Of a stretch of 64,000 nucleotides of DNA, positions 28,650 through 37,001 are shown in pieces (the first letter of the stretch is position 1; each line of letters opens with the position of its first letter). A program made the position numbers and the translations under genes. Source of the stretch: Cupriavidus necator (GTDB lineage: Bacteria > Pseudomonadota > Gammaproteobacteria > Burkholderiales > Burkholderiaceae); NCBI RefSeq assembly GCF_013141915.1, contig NZ_SROX01000007.1, positions 1 through 64,000 on the forward strand, written 5' to 3'. The notes under the pieces are model-generated. The model was given only the letters and a program-made list of their open reading frames with translations. It made no database searches and had not been told where the DNA came from.

Positions 28650-29318
28650 CTACAAGGACTTGAGCAAGCCCAGCTTGGCGGCCTCGAACACGGCCTCGCC
28701 GCGCGAGCGCACGGCCAGCTTGCCGTAGATGTTCTTGATGTGCGATTGCACGGTATGCACGCTCAGCCCCAGGTAGCGGGCGGATTCGGCATAGGTATAG
28801 CCGCGGGAGATCAGGTCCAGGATCTCGTTCTCGCGCACCGACAGCACCACCGCGCCGGCGGCATCGCGCGCCGTCGCCTCCGGCGGCGCGCCGCGCAGCC
28901 GGTTCACCACCTGCCGCGCGATCAGCGGGCTCATGGGCGAGCCGCCCGCGCGCAGTTCGCCGATGGAGGCGGCAATGCGGTCGGTGGTTTCATCCTTGAG
29001 CAGGTAGCCGATGGCGCCGGCCTCGATGCTGGCCAGCACATGCTGGTCGTCGCCGAACACGGTCACGACCATGCAGTCGCAGGCGGGATAGCGCTTGCGC
29101 GTGGCGCGGATCACGTCGATGCCGCTGCCGTCGGGCAGGCCGAGGTCGCACAGCAGCACGTCGGGCTGGCGCTGCGCCAGCCACGCCAGCGCCTCCGCCA
29201 CGGTAAAGGCGCAGCCCGCCACCGCGGCATCCGCTGCATGCAGGTCGACCGCCTGCACCAGCCGGCGCAGCGCCAGGGGGTCGTCTTCGACGATGAGGAC
29301 TGTTGTTGTGCTTGCCAT
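28650..29318 (-). CDS. NarL/LuxR-family response regulator
   Basis: A 222-residue response regulator. The receiver domain (about 1-120) has acidic EDD at 11-13, phospho-acceptor aspartate in LLCDLGLPDG and the conserved lysine in GYLLKDETTD. The C-terminal LuxR HTH (about 155-215) reads LSVRENEILDLISRGYTYAESARYLGLSVHTVQSHIKNIYGKL. It is encoded immediately before the 7TM histidine kinase, its presumed partner. The start MASTTTVLIVEDD is the only one giving a normal receiver N-terminus. Targets are not evident from the sequence. Confidence 0.9.
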   Translation of the reverse strand: MASTTTVLIVEDDPLALRRLVQAVDLHAADAAVAGCAFTVAEALAWLAQRQPDVLLCDLGLPDGSGIDVIRATRKRYPACDCMVVTVFGDDQHVLASIEAGAIGYLLKDETTDRIAASIGELRAGGSPMSPLIARQVVNRLRGAPPEATARDAAGAVVLSVRENEILDLISRGYTYAESARYLGLSVHTVQSHIKNIYGKLAVRSRGEAVFEAAKLGLLKSL

Positions 29319-29612
29319 GCCTGTATTCCCGAGCCACGCGGCGGTGCGTCCCCCGTGTTGCCGCGCTATGCGCAGGTGGCGCCGGCACGACGGCGGATTC
29401 TGACATATCCCGCCCGCGTTAGGAGGGCCCGGCGGCCCCTTCAGGGTAAACGCCGCCGCCCCTATCCATCGCACGGCGGCGCCGCATGCGCATCCCATAT
29501 CCTGGGGAGGCGCGGGACCGGTCCGCTTGCTGGCGGGGCGCGGCCAGGCCAGCCCCGTTCGGGGGATACCCGTGCGCTTTTGTTGACCGTTGCAGCGCTT
29601 TTGGCAGTTCTG
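29319..29612. other. Intergenic region between response regulator and lipoprotein gene
   Basis: GC-rich and without coding frames of good character. It holds the upstream sides of two divergent genes. Apart from the promoter-like boxes at its right end, nothing distinct was found. Confidence 0.5.
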
Positions 29613-29641
29613 TTGGTTTTTGCAAGATGTACGCATACAAT
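29613..29641 (+). promoter_or_regulatory. Sigma70-type promoter before the lipoprotein gene
   Basis: A -35 box TTGGTT (29613-29618) and a -10 box TACAAT (29636-29641) are separated by exactly 17 bases. The -10 lies 47 bases before the ATG of the lipoprotein gene at 29689. Confidence 0.55.
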
Positions 29642-29688
29642 GCCCCGGCGTCAGCCGATAGAGCTGGCGGACCTGGAGAAGAAGCAAA

Positions 29689-30276
29689 ATGCAGACGGGA
29701 AAACTGATGGCAGGGTTGGTCCTGGCGGGGTTGCTGGCCGGTTGTGAATCGATGGATGGCGCAATGTCCTCCATCGGCGGCGTGCTGGACGGCACCGGCG
29801 ACGTGCTCAGCGGCGACTTCCGCATGCTGGCAGACCCCAAGCCGGCGTCGCTCGGCGACATCTGGACGGACTGGAAGAAGAACGAAATCACGGCCAAGAA
29901 GAAGTGGGATGCCCAGGCCATCCTGGTCTCGGGCACGGTCTCGCGCATCACCAAAGTGGACGGCCTGAGCCGGTCGGACGACACCATCGCGGTCTACTTC
30001 AAGGATTCGGTCAATCCGCAGTGCACCGGCAAGGCGCTGATGCGCGATGCGATGCTGGTCAACCAGAAGAAGATCAGCAACCTGCAGACCGGGGACAAGA
30101 TCAACGTGACCGGCGTGCTGGCGACCAGCGATTCCGAGATGTACAACAGCAGCAACAAGGAATGCTATTTCGCCTTCGCCAAGTCGAAGATCGAAGCGGC
30201 ACCGGTGAGTACGGCGACCCCATCCAAGGCCGCCACCAGCACCAAGGCTAAATCGACCAAGACCAGCAAGAAGTAA
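29689..30276 (+). CDS. Outer-membrane-type lipoprotein with OB-fold-like domain
   Basis: A 195-residue lipoprotein. The signal peptide ends in the lipobox LLAGC, with C19 as lipidation site and E at +2, which favours sorting to the outer membrane. Residues about 48-170 contain ITAKKKWDAQAILVSGTVSRI and LQTGDKINVTGVLATSD, the pattern of tRNA_anti-like OB-fold domains found in many secreted proteins. The last 25 residues are a Lys/Thr/Ser-rich tail, probably unstructured. A 17-bp-spaced promoter precedes it. It is a single gene with no operon partner. The function is unknown, and OB folds in such proteins may bind ligands or peptidoglycan. Confidence 0.72.
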   Translation: MQTGKLMAGLVLAGLLAGCESMDGAMSSIGGVLDGTGDVLSGDFRMLADPKPASLGDIWTDWKKNEITAKKKWDAQAILVSGTVSRITKVDGLSRSDDTIAVYFKDSVNPQCTGKALMRDAMLVNQKKISNLQTGDKINVTGVLATSDSEMYNSSNKECYFAFAKSKIEAAPVSTATPSKAATSTKAKSTKTSKK

Positions 30277-30583
30277 GCCGGCCAACCAGCTGGCCAACGC
30301 GGAACGGGCGCCGGTGCTGTCACCCGATCAGCCGCTGGCGCCGCACCGCATCGCTGGCGTACCGCTGCGCGTGGCGGCGGCGCCGCACTCCGCAGCCCAG
30401 GCTGCATCCCTTACACGCTCTGAAACCGTTGCACGGACACCCGTTCGTCGGGTCCCGGCCAGCCGCGGCCGCAAGGCCATCTGCCGCACGGTACGAATCT
30501 TGCCCATTGCTGATACCCGCCAGCGGTAACGGCGCGCTGTTGCGCCGGTTTCCGCACATGGCGTTACTTCTCAGGAAACCAGC
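30277..30583. promoter_or_regulatory. Upstream region of first BON-domain gene
   Basis: No gene is seen. A CCTTACA element (30409-30415) and a related CCGTTGCA (30426-30433), about 17 bases further on, resemble the CCTTACA pair upstream of the second BON gene (60232-60257). A ribosome binding site, CAGGAAACCAGC, precedes the ATG at 30584. Confidence 0.4.
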
Positions 30584-31645
30584 ATGGGCTACTACTACGA
30601 TGAGCGTGAAGCGCGCGATCAACGCCAACGCCGCCAGGCATGGGACGACGATGACTGGCAGCCAGAGTCCGAACGCGACCGCTGGCAAGCGCAGCGCAGA
30701 CGCCAGCAAATGGCCCCGGGCCAGACCAGCTACGGCGGCCCCGCCCGCCCGTCCCGGGAATTCAACGAGCAGTACGGCGCCGGACGCTACCCCGACCACC
30801 CGCGCGAGGCGCGCTATGGCAGCGACCTGCGCTATGGCCTGAATGGCGGCTACGGCTGGGAACGCGCCAGCGAATGGCGCGACCCGCAGGCCTGGGAACG
30901 TGACGACGAATACGCGGAACGTCAGTGGCGCCAGAGTACCGAGCGCGCGCGCGAACCGCGCGAGCACTACCAGGGACGTGAGCGCTATGAGACCCGCGGC
31001 TCGTCTCGCGATGAAGGCCGCGAACGCTACTTCAGCGACCTGCGCAGCGACACCCGCTACTGGACGGAACCGGACGACGATGAAGACGAGGCGCGCCGCT
31101 ACGCGGCGCAGCACAGCCCCGGATACCGCCAATTTGCGCAGCGGCGCGGCTGGGAGACCGCTGACTCCCGTGATGACGATCGCGACGACGACCACGACCA
31201 CGGCGTGCTCTATAACCTTGGCCGGCGCATCGGCGAGGTCGTGGGCGACTGGTTCGGCACGCCGGACGAGCGCGAACGGCGCTCCGGTCCGCGCGGCTAC
31301 CAGCGCAGCGACGACCGCATCCGCGACCAGATCTGCGAGCGGCTGAGCTACGCGCGCGGGGTGGATGTCAGCGATGTCAGCGTCGAGGTCAGCGAGGGCG
31401 TGGTGTCGCTGACCGGCACGGTGCGTGACCGCGGCCAGAAGTACTACATCGAGGACATGGCCGACAGCACCTACGGCGTCAAGGATGTCAACAACGACAT
31501 CCGCGTGCGCCGCGACAGCGACAGTCCCGGTGCTTCGTCCAGCCGCGCACCGACCGCAGGCAGCGCCAGCGGCGCGGGTAGTGTGAGCGGCACCACCGCC
31601 GGCAGCGCTTCCAGCGCAACCACCGGCAGCACCTGGCGCGCATAA
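30584..31645 (+). CDS. BON-domain protein with disordered charged N-terminus
   Basis: A 353-residue hydrophilic protein without signal peptide. Residues 1-235 are low-complexity, rich in Arg, Asp, Glu, Tyr and Gly (repeats such as ERDRWQAQRRRQQ and DDDRDDDHDHG), and probably disordered. Residues about 240-310 are a BON domain (SDDRIRDQICERLSYARGVDVSDVSVEVSEGVVSLTGTVRDRG, then YGVKDVNNDIRV), a small alpha/beta module linked to membrane or phospholipid attachment and osmotic stress. A Ser/Ala/Gly/Thr-rich tail ends it. It is a paralogue of the protein at 60413-61597, which shares the layout. A good intrinsic terminator follows. Confidence 0.82.
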   Translation: MGYYYDEREARDQRQRRQAWDDDDWQPESERDRWQAQRRRQQMAPGQTSYGGPARPSREFNEQYGAGRYPDHPREARYGSDLRYGLNGGYGWERASEWRDPQAWERDDEYAERQWRQSTERAREPREHYQGRERYETRGSSRDEGRERYFSDLRSDTRYWTEPDDDEDEARRYAAQHSPGYRQFAQRRGWETADSRDDDRDDDHDHGVLYNLGRRIGEVVGDWFGTPDERERRSGPRGYQRSDDRIRDQICERLSYARGVDVSDVSVEVSEGVVSLTGTVRDRGQKYYIEDMADSTYGVKDVNNDIRVRRDSDSPGASSSRAPTAGSASGAGSVSGTTAGSASSATTGSTWRA

Positions 31646-31653
31646 GGCAAGTG

Positions 31654-31681
31654 GCCGGCGGAACGTTCCGCCGGCTTTTTT
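31654..31681 (+). terminator. Rho-independent terminator
   Basis: A 10-bp perfect stem (GCCGGCGGAA / TTCCGCCGGC) with a CG dinucleotide loop centre is followed by six T, nine bases after the BON gene stop. Confidence 0.9.
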
Positions 31682-31707
31682 GTTGATCCCGTCATCGCCC
31701 GCACCGC

Positions 31708-32520
31708 ATGCCCGCGTCCACACTGAAGATCGCCACCTTCAACATCAATGGCATCCGCAGCCGCGTGGGGGCGCTGTGCCACTGGCTCGCGCGCGAAGCA
31801 CCGGACATCGTCTGCCTGCAGGAACTGAAGACCGCCGATGAGAGCTTTCCGGCGCGCGAAATCCGCGACGCCGGCTATGGCGCGATCTGGCACGGGCAGA
31901 AGTCCTGGAACGGCGTGGCCATCCTGGCACGCGGGGCGGAACCGGTGGAAGTGCGCCGCGGCCTGCCCGGCGATCCCGACGACAGCCACAGCCGCTATCT
32001 GGAGGCGGCGGTGTCGGGCATGGTGATCGGCTGCCTCTACCTGCCCAACGGCAATCCGCAGCCGGGACCGAAGTTCGATTACAAGCTGGCCTGGTTCGAA
32101 CGGCTGATCGCGCACGCGCAACAACTGTTCGACAGTGGCCACCCGGTGGTGCTCGCCGGTGACTACAACGTGGTGCCGACCGACCAGGACATCTACAACC
32201 CCCGCTCCTGGCGCAAGGACGCGCTGCTGCAGCCGGAAAGCCGCGACGCGTACGCGCGCCTGCTGGCCCAGGGCTGGACCGATGCGCTGCGACAGCGCCA
32301 TCCCGATGCGCCGGTCTACACCTTCTGGGATTATTTCCGCCAGCACTGGCAGACCAACTCCGGCCTGCGCATCGACCACCTGCTGCTGAGCGCCGACCTG
32401 GCGCCGCGGCTGCGCGACGCCGGCGTGGACCGCTGGGTGCGCGGCGAGGACCACCCCAGCGACCACGCCCCGGCCTGGGTGCTGCTGGGCCCGCCGGCGC
32501 AGCGCAAGCGGGCGGGCTAA
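31708..32520 (+). CDS. xthA: Exodeoxyribonuclease III
   Basis: A 270-residue AP endonuclease/3'-5' exonuclease of the EEP family for base-excision repair. Motifs are complete: KIATFNINGIRSR (metal-binding N), CLQELK (catalytic E near 41), YLPNGNP, AGDYNVVPTDQDIYNP (D and N of the active site), WTDALR, YTFWDYF, GLRIDHLL and EDHPSDHAP (catalytic D-H pair). Length is normal. The gene stands alone after a terminator and its 3' end overlaps the convergent LysR gene by three bases. xthA homologues in this size class often occur in more than one copy per genome. Confidence 0.92.
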   Translation: MPASTLKIATFNINGIRSRVGALCHWLAREAPDIVCLQELKTADESFPAREIRDAGYGAIWHGQKSWNGVAILARGAEPVEVRRGLPGDPDDSHSRYLEAAVSGMVIGCLYLPNGNPQPGPKFDYKLAWFERLIAHAQQLFDSGHPVVLAGDYNVVPTDQDIYNPRSWRKDALLQPESRDAYARLLAQGWTDALRQRHPDAPVYTFWDYFRQHWQTNSGLRIDHLLLSADLAPRLRDAGVDRWVRGEDHPSDHAPAWVLLGPPAQRKRAG

Positions 32521-33464
32521 GCCCCCTCCGCACCGGCCACGACGGCCGGCCCCGCCGCTTCCGCCATCAGCTTGTCGCGGATAAACCCCAGGAAGGCGCG
32601 CACCCCATCCGGCAGCGTGCGGCCCGCCAGCGTCTGCAGCTCGATGGCACGGCCGCGCATGCCGCGTTCACGAATGGTCGCGGCATGCAGTTCGCCGCGG
32701 CGCACCCGGTCGCCCACGGTCACGGTGCCCGAGATCGACAGGCCGCCGCCGTGCAGCACAAAGCTGGTCAGGGTCTCGAAGTGGTTGGTCACCAGCACCG
32801 GCTCGAACACCATGCCGCGCTCGCCGCAGGCCAGGTCGAACAGCTGCCGCACAGTGTTGTCGCCCTCGGGCAGCGCCAGCGGATACGGCTGCATCTGCGC
32901 CAGCGTGACGCTGCGAAAGCGCGCCAGCGGATGGTCCGGGCGCATGATGGCGATCACCGGCGCCGCCTGCCGGTGCGCGATGCGGATGCCCTGTTCGGCG
33001 GCGCGGCTGTAGGTGATGCCGATATCCGCGTCGCCATGCAGCACGATGCCGGTGACGTCGGCCGGCGGCGCCACGCGCACGTGGAATTGCAGGCCCGGAT
33101 AGCGCTGGCGGAACTCGGCGATGACGCGCGGCAGGAATTCGATGGCAAACCCGGCGGAACTGGCGACCCGTACCCGGCCGCGGCGCAGGCCTTGCAGCGC
33201 GGCGATCTCGGACACCACCCGGTCGGCTTCGAGCGCGCCGCGCAGCGCATAGGCCGCCAGCAACTCGCCGGCTGCGCTGGCCACCATGCCGCGCGGGCGG
33301 CGGTCGAACAACGGCACGCCCAGCTGCGCCTCGAGCGCGCCGACCTGCCGGCTTACCGCCGACACGGTCACATTGAGCCGCTGCGCCGCCTCGGTCAGCG
33401 AGCCGCTGCGGACCACTTCCAGGAAATAGCGCAGCGAGGTGTCCTGCAGGCGATGCGACAACAT
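32517..33464 (-). CDS. LysR-family transcriptional regulator
   Basis: A 315-residue LysR regulator. The HTH is about residues 8-60 (SLRYFLEVVRSGSLTEAAQRLNVTVSAVSRQVGALEAQLG), and the effector domain runs from about 95 to 300 (GRVRVASSAGFAIEFLPRVIAEF). It is divergent from the amidase-TctC pair with 114 bases between them and probably controls it. The variant NVTVSAVSRQ in the recognition helix differs from the common TQPAVS pattern. Its stop overlaps the convergent xthA stop. Effector unknown, possibly an amide or carboxylate. Confidence 0.88.
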   Translation of the reverse strand: MLSHRLQDTSLRYFLEVVRSGSLTEAAQRLNVTVSAVSRQVGALEAQLGVPLFDRRPRGMVASAAGELLAAYALRGALEADRVVSEIAALQGLRRGRVRVASSAGFAIEFLPRVIAEFRQRYPGLQFHVRVAPPADVTGIVLHGDADIGITYSRAAEQGIRIAHRQAAPVIAIMRPDHPLARFRSVTLAQMQPYPLALPEGDNTVRQLFDLACGERGMVFEPVLVTNHFETLTSFVLHGGGLSISGTVTVGDRVRRGELHAATIRERGMRGRAIELQTLAGRTLPDGVRAFLGFIRDKLMAEAAGPAVVAGAEGA

Positions 33465-33578
33465 GGGGGCTCCGGGCTGGTTTGCGTTTTACGCAAGGAT
33501 ATTTGAAAAAATCGTCGATTGCGGGAAACCATGCGCCGCCCGTATGCTGTCCCACGATACCAACGGAGACCTCTCGCC

Positions 33579-35033
33579 ATGGCGCTCGCCCAGCCCTCTG
33601 AATCCATCACCGATCTCGATGCCGTCGCGCTGTCGCGCGCCATCCATGCGCGCGAGGTCTCTTGCGTGGAAGTGCTCGATGCCTTCCTCGGCCAGATCGA
33701 CCGCCACAACCCGCGCGTCAACGCCATCGTCGCCGCGGTGGACCGCGACACGCTGCGCCGGCAGGCGCACGGACTGGACGACGAACTGGCGCGTGGCGCC
33801 AGCCGCGGCCCGCTGCACGGGTTCCTGCAGGCGCCCAAGGACATCAGCCCGGCCGCGGGCATGGTCACCACCAAGGGCTCGCCGATCTTCGCCGGCCAGG
33901 TCAGCGACGCCGATGCCGTGATCTTCGAGCGCATGCGGGCCGGCGGCGCGCTCTTTGTCGGGCGCACCAACTCGCCCGAATTCGGCCTCGGCGGCCATAC
34001 CTACAACCCCGTCTACGGCACCACCCGCAATGCCTTCGACCCTACCCGCTCCGCCGGCGGCAGCAGCGGCGGCGCCGCGGTGGCGGTGGCCCTGCACATG
34101 CTGCCGGTGGCAGACGGCTCGGACATGATGGGGTCGCTGCGCACGCCCGCGGCGTTCAACCATGTGTATGGGTTGCGCACCTCGGTCGGCTGCGTGCCGC
34201 ACGGCCCGGGTGACGAAGTGTTTTTCCAGCAGTTCAGCGTGGCCGGGCCGATGGCGCGCAACGTGCCAGACCTGGCGCTGCTGCTGTCGGTGCAGGCCGG
34301 CTTCGACGCGCGCCTGCCGCTGACGCGCCGCGGCGAGGCGCCCGGCACTTTTGCGCTGCCGCCCGAGCGCGACTGGACCGGCGTGCGCATCGGCTGGCTT
34401 GGCGACCTGGGCGGGCACCTGCCCACCGAAGCGGGGCTGCTCGACACCTGCGTGCAGGCCCTTGCCCACTTGCGCGCGCTCGGTTGCACCATCGACGCCG
34501 CGCTGCCGGAATTCGACCTGGAACGCCTGTGGCGCGCCTGGATCGACCTGCGCAGCTTCTCGGTGGCGGGCGCCAACGCGGCGCTGTACCGCGACCCGGC
34601 CAAGCGCGCGCTGCTCAAGCCCGAAGCGGTCTGGGAAATCGAACGCGGGCTGGCGCTGCCGGGTACGCGCGTGTACGAGGCCATGGCCGAACGCAGCGCG
34701 TGGTACCAGGCGCTGCGCGCGCTGTTCGAGCGCTTCGATTACCTGGTGCTGCCGGCCGCGCAGGTGTTCCCGTTCGATGCCAGCTGGGACTGGCCGCACA
34801 CCATCGACGGCCGCGACATGGACACCTATCACCGCTGGATGCAGGTGGTGGTGCCGGCCACCATGGCCGGGCTGCCGGCGCTGGCCGCCCCGGCTGGCTT
34901 CGGCCCCCAGGGGCTGCCCGCCGGCCTGCAGATCATCGGCCCGGCGCAGGCCGACGCCGCGGTGCTGCAGCTGGGCCACGCCTACGACCAGGCCGGCGGC
35001 TTCTCGCGCGTGCGCAGCCCCTGGCTGGGCTGA
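33579..35033 (+). CDS. Amidase signature family enzyme
   Basis: A 484-residue amidase of the Ser-cisSer-Lys type. The catalytic lysine is in LQAPKDISPAAG. The glycine-serine stretch SAGGSSGGAAVAVA holds the cis-serine, and the nucleophile serine is in DGSDMMGSLRTPA. The GRTNSPEFG motif precedes them. It hydrolyses an amide to acid and ammonia, but the substrate is not predictable. The start MALAQPSES follows a CGGAGACC ribosome binding site, and a longer frame from 33519 is possible. It is transcribed away from a LysR gene and is followed by a TctC-type binding protein, which suggests import and use of an amide-bearing compound. Confidence 0.86.
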   Translation: MALAQPSESITDLDAVALSRAIHAREVSCVEVLDAFLGQIDRHNPRVNAIVAAVDRDTLRRQAHGLDDELARGASRGPLHGFLQAPKDISPAAGMVTTKGSPIFAGQVSDADAVIFERMRAGGALFVGRTNSPEFGLGGHTYNPVYGTTRNAFDPTRSAGGSSGGAAVAVALHMLPVADGSDMMGSLRTPAAFNHVYGLRTSVGCVPHGPGDEVFFQQFSVAGPMARNVPDLALLLSVQAGFDARLPLTRRGEAPGTFALPPERDWTGVRIGWLGDLGGHLPTEAGLLDTCVQALAHLRALGCTIDAALPEFDLERLWRAWIDLRSFSVAGANAALYRDPAKRALLKPEAVWEIERGLALPGTRVYEAMAERSAWYQALRALFERFDYLVLPAAQVFPFDASWDWPHTIDGRDMDTYHRWMQVVVPATMAGLPALAAPAGFGPQGLPAGLQIIGPAQADAAVLQLGHAYDQAGGFSRVRSPWLG

Positions 35034-35118
35034 GCCTGGCGACGCCGCCCACTTCAGACCGCGCCGCCTTGCTTCCGACTGCCTTCTATTCCAACAACTG
35101 CCCGCAGGAGTGCCAACG

Positions 35119-36108
35119 ATGACCGCAACGTCCCCGAAGCTGTTTTTCGCCTGCGCCGCCGCGCTGACCGCGGCGCTGTCCACCGCGCCCTCCGCCGCGC
35201 AGGCGCAGTCCTGGCCGGACCGCCCGATCCGGCTGGTGGTGCCCTTCGCCGCTGGCGGCGCCACGGATCTGCTGGGCCGCCTGCTGGCACTCGGCCTCGG
35301 CGAAAAGCTCGGCCAGCCGGTGGTGGTCGAGAACAAGCCCGGCGCCAGCACCGTGATCGGCGCCACCCAGGTGGCCAAGTCCGCGCCCGACGGCTACACG
35401 CTGCTGCTGGCGGCCAGCACCACGCTGACGCTGAATCCGGCGATCCGCCCGCACCTGGGCTACGACCCCATCAAGAGCTTCACCCCTCTGGGGCTGGTGG
35501 CCGACATGAGCCTGGTGCTGGTGGCCAACCCCGACACGCACATCGCCTCGCTGAAGGACCTGGTGACGCAGGCGAAGGCCAACCCTGACAAGTTCTCCTA
35601 CGGCTCGTTCGGCGCGGGTTCCTCGGTCCATTTCGGCGCGGAGATGCTCAAGGCCGCCACCGGCATCCGCATGGTGCACGTGCCGTTCAACGGCAGCGCC
35701 CCCAGCCTGACCGCGCTGGCTGGCGGACAGGTGCAGGTCGCCGTCGATACCGTGGTGGCAACCCTGCCGCTGATCAAGGGCGGCAAGATCCGGCCGGTGG
35801 CGGTGCTGTCGCCGCAGCGCCTGCCGGCGCTGCCGCAGGTGCCGACCGTAGCGGAAAGCGGCTATCCCGGTTTCCAGATGGGCACGTGGTTCGCGCTGAT
35901 GGCGCCCGCGGGCCTGCCCGCGCCGGTGCAGCAGAAGCTGGAGAAGGCGCTGGCCGACGTAGCCAACGCGCCGGCGACCAGGGCGCGCATGGTCGAGCTG
36001 GCGCTGACGCCCGCCTATGGCAACGGGGCCGCGGTCAAGGCGCGGGTGGAGAAGGAACTGCCGGAGATGCGGGCGGTGGCGGCGCGGGCGGAGATTCGCG
36101 CCGAATAG
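35119..36108 (+). CDS. Tripartite tricarboxylate transporter substrate-binding protein (TctC/Bug)
   Basis: A 329-residue periplasmic binding protein with signal peptide 1-30 (ending AQAQ-SWPDRP). The Bug/TctC signatures are SWPDRPIRLVVPFAAGGATDLLGR, VVVENKPGASTVIGA, SAPDGYTLLLA, FNGSAPSLTALAGGQVQ and PTVAESGYPGFQ. Bug proteins bind carboxylates or related organic molecules, either for TctAB uptake or as soluble scouts. No tctA/tctB membrane genes are adjacent, as is common for these expanded families in Cupriavidus and Bordetella. It starts 86 bases after the amidase with an AGGAGTGCCAACG ribosome binding site. Confidence 0.88.
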   Translation: MTATSPKLFFACAAALTAALSTAPSAAQAQSWPDRPIRLVVPFAAGGATDLLGRLLALGLGEKLGQPVVVENKPGASTVIGATQVAKSAPDGYTLLLAASTTLTLNPAIRPHLGYDPIKSFTPLGLVADMSLVLVANPDTHIASLKDLVTQAKANPDKFSYGSFGAGSSVHFGAEMLKAATGIRMVHVPFNGSAPSLTALAGGQVQVAVDTVVATLPLIKGGKIRPVAVLSPQRLPALPQVPTVAESGYPGFQMGTWFALMAPAGLPAPVQQKLEKALADVANAPATRARMVELALTPAYGNGAAVKARVEKELPEMRAVAARAEIRAE

Positions 36109-36124
36109 ATCCCCGCGCGCGCGG

Positions 36125-36913
36125 TCAGGGCCGCGCGGCCTCCACATGCGCCGCGAACCCGACGGTTTGCGGCGCTACTTCGTCGCGCAGCGTCAGCTGC
36201 GGAATCCGGTAGTCCCCCGCGTTCTGCCGCCGGAACGGGATCGGAGCGGTTGTCCAGAGCGTATCCAGCCGCTGGCCCAATTCCTCGCGAATCTCCCCAA
36301 AGCGCGTCGCATCGACCTTGCTGGTCCGATACACCAGATACGGCGGCAGCACGTCAAACCCGGGGTAGTACAGGATGCCGTGGTGGATCGGGAACAGGAT
36401 GTCGTCGATCGGGCCGTTGATGCCGCGCGCGCTGTAGTGGGATTCCCAGCCGCCGGTGGTGACGATCAGCATCGCGCGCTTGCCGGCAAGGGTGCCCTCG
36501 CCATAGCGGTCACCCCAGCGCTCGTCGGAGTGCTCGCCAACACCGTAGGCAAAACCATAGGCATAGACACGCTCGATCCAGCCCTTGAGTATTGCCGGCA
36601 TCGAGAACCACCACAGCGGGAACTGCAGGATCACGGCGTCGGCCCAGCGCAGCTTGTCCTGCTCGCGTGCGATGTCATCGCTTTGCAGCCCGTTCTCGAA
36701 GGCGCGCTTCGAATCCAGCGACGGATGGAACGGCGCCTCGGCCGGCGGAACCTTCGAGTCCAGGGCATCGAGCTGCGGCTTCCATTGCATCGCATACAGG
36801 TCGGAAACCTGGACTTCGTTGCCGGCTGCGCGCAGCCGCTGCACGACAAAGTCGCGGATCGCCCCGTTGAGCGAGCGCGGTTCGGGATGGGCATAGACCA
36901 GTAGTACGTTCAT
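36125..36913 (-). CDS. NAD(P)H dehydrogenase (quinone), flavodoxin-like
   Basis: A 262-residue FMN/FAD-binding oxidoreductase of the NQO/KefF group. The N-terminus is MNVLLVYAHPEPRSLNGAI, followed by QFPLWWFSMPAILKGWIERVYAYGFAYG with the family flavin and dimer contacts, and VTTGGWESHYS. It would reduce quinones with two electrons, protecting against redox cycling. It is divergent from a LysR gene across an 88-bp gap containing an 8-bp inverted repeat. Length is slightly above YwrO-type members because of a C-terminal extension of about 60 residues. Substrate range is not evident. Confidence 0.86.
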   Translation of the reverse strand: MNVLLVYAHPEPRSLNGAIRDFVVQRLRAAGNEVQVSDLYAMQWKPQLDALDSKVPPAEAPFHPSLDSKRAFENGLQSDDIAREQDKLRWADAVILQFPLWWFSMPAILKGWIERVYAYGFAYGVGEHSDERWGDRYGEGTLAGKRAMLIVTTGGWESHYSARGINGPIDDILFPIHHGILYYPGFDVLPPYLVYRTSKVDATRFGEIREELGQRLDTLWTTAPIPFRRQNAGDYRIPQLTLRDEVAPQTVGFAAHVEAARP

Positions 36914-36964
36914 GGCGGTGGCCTCACAAGTTTTTGGTGAAGCCAGCTTAGGAAGTTATCCGGT

Positions 36965-36988
36965 ATATTGGAAATGAATATCCAATAT
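36965..36988. promoter_or_regulatory. LysR-type operator between quinone reductase and LysR gene
   Basis: ATATTGGA and TCCAATAT form perfect 8-bp arms around an 8-base spacer, with T-N11-A inside. The site sits 13 bases before the LysR ATG and 51 bases before the divergent quinone reductase ATG, a typical location for the shared recognition site. Confidence 0.55.
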
Positions 36989-37001
36989 TCCAGGTATTGC
37001 C

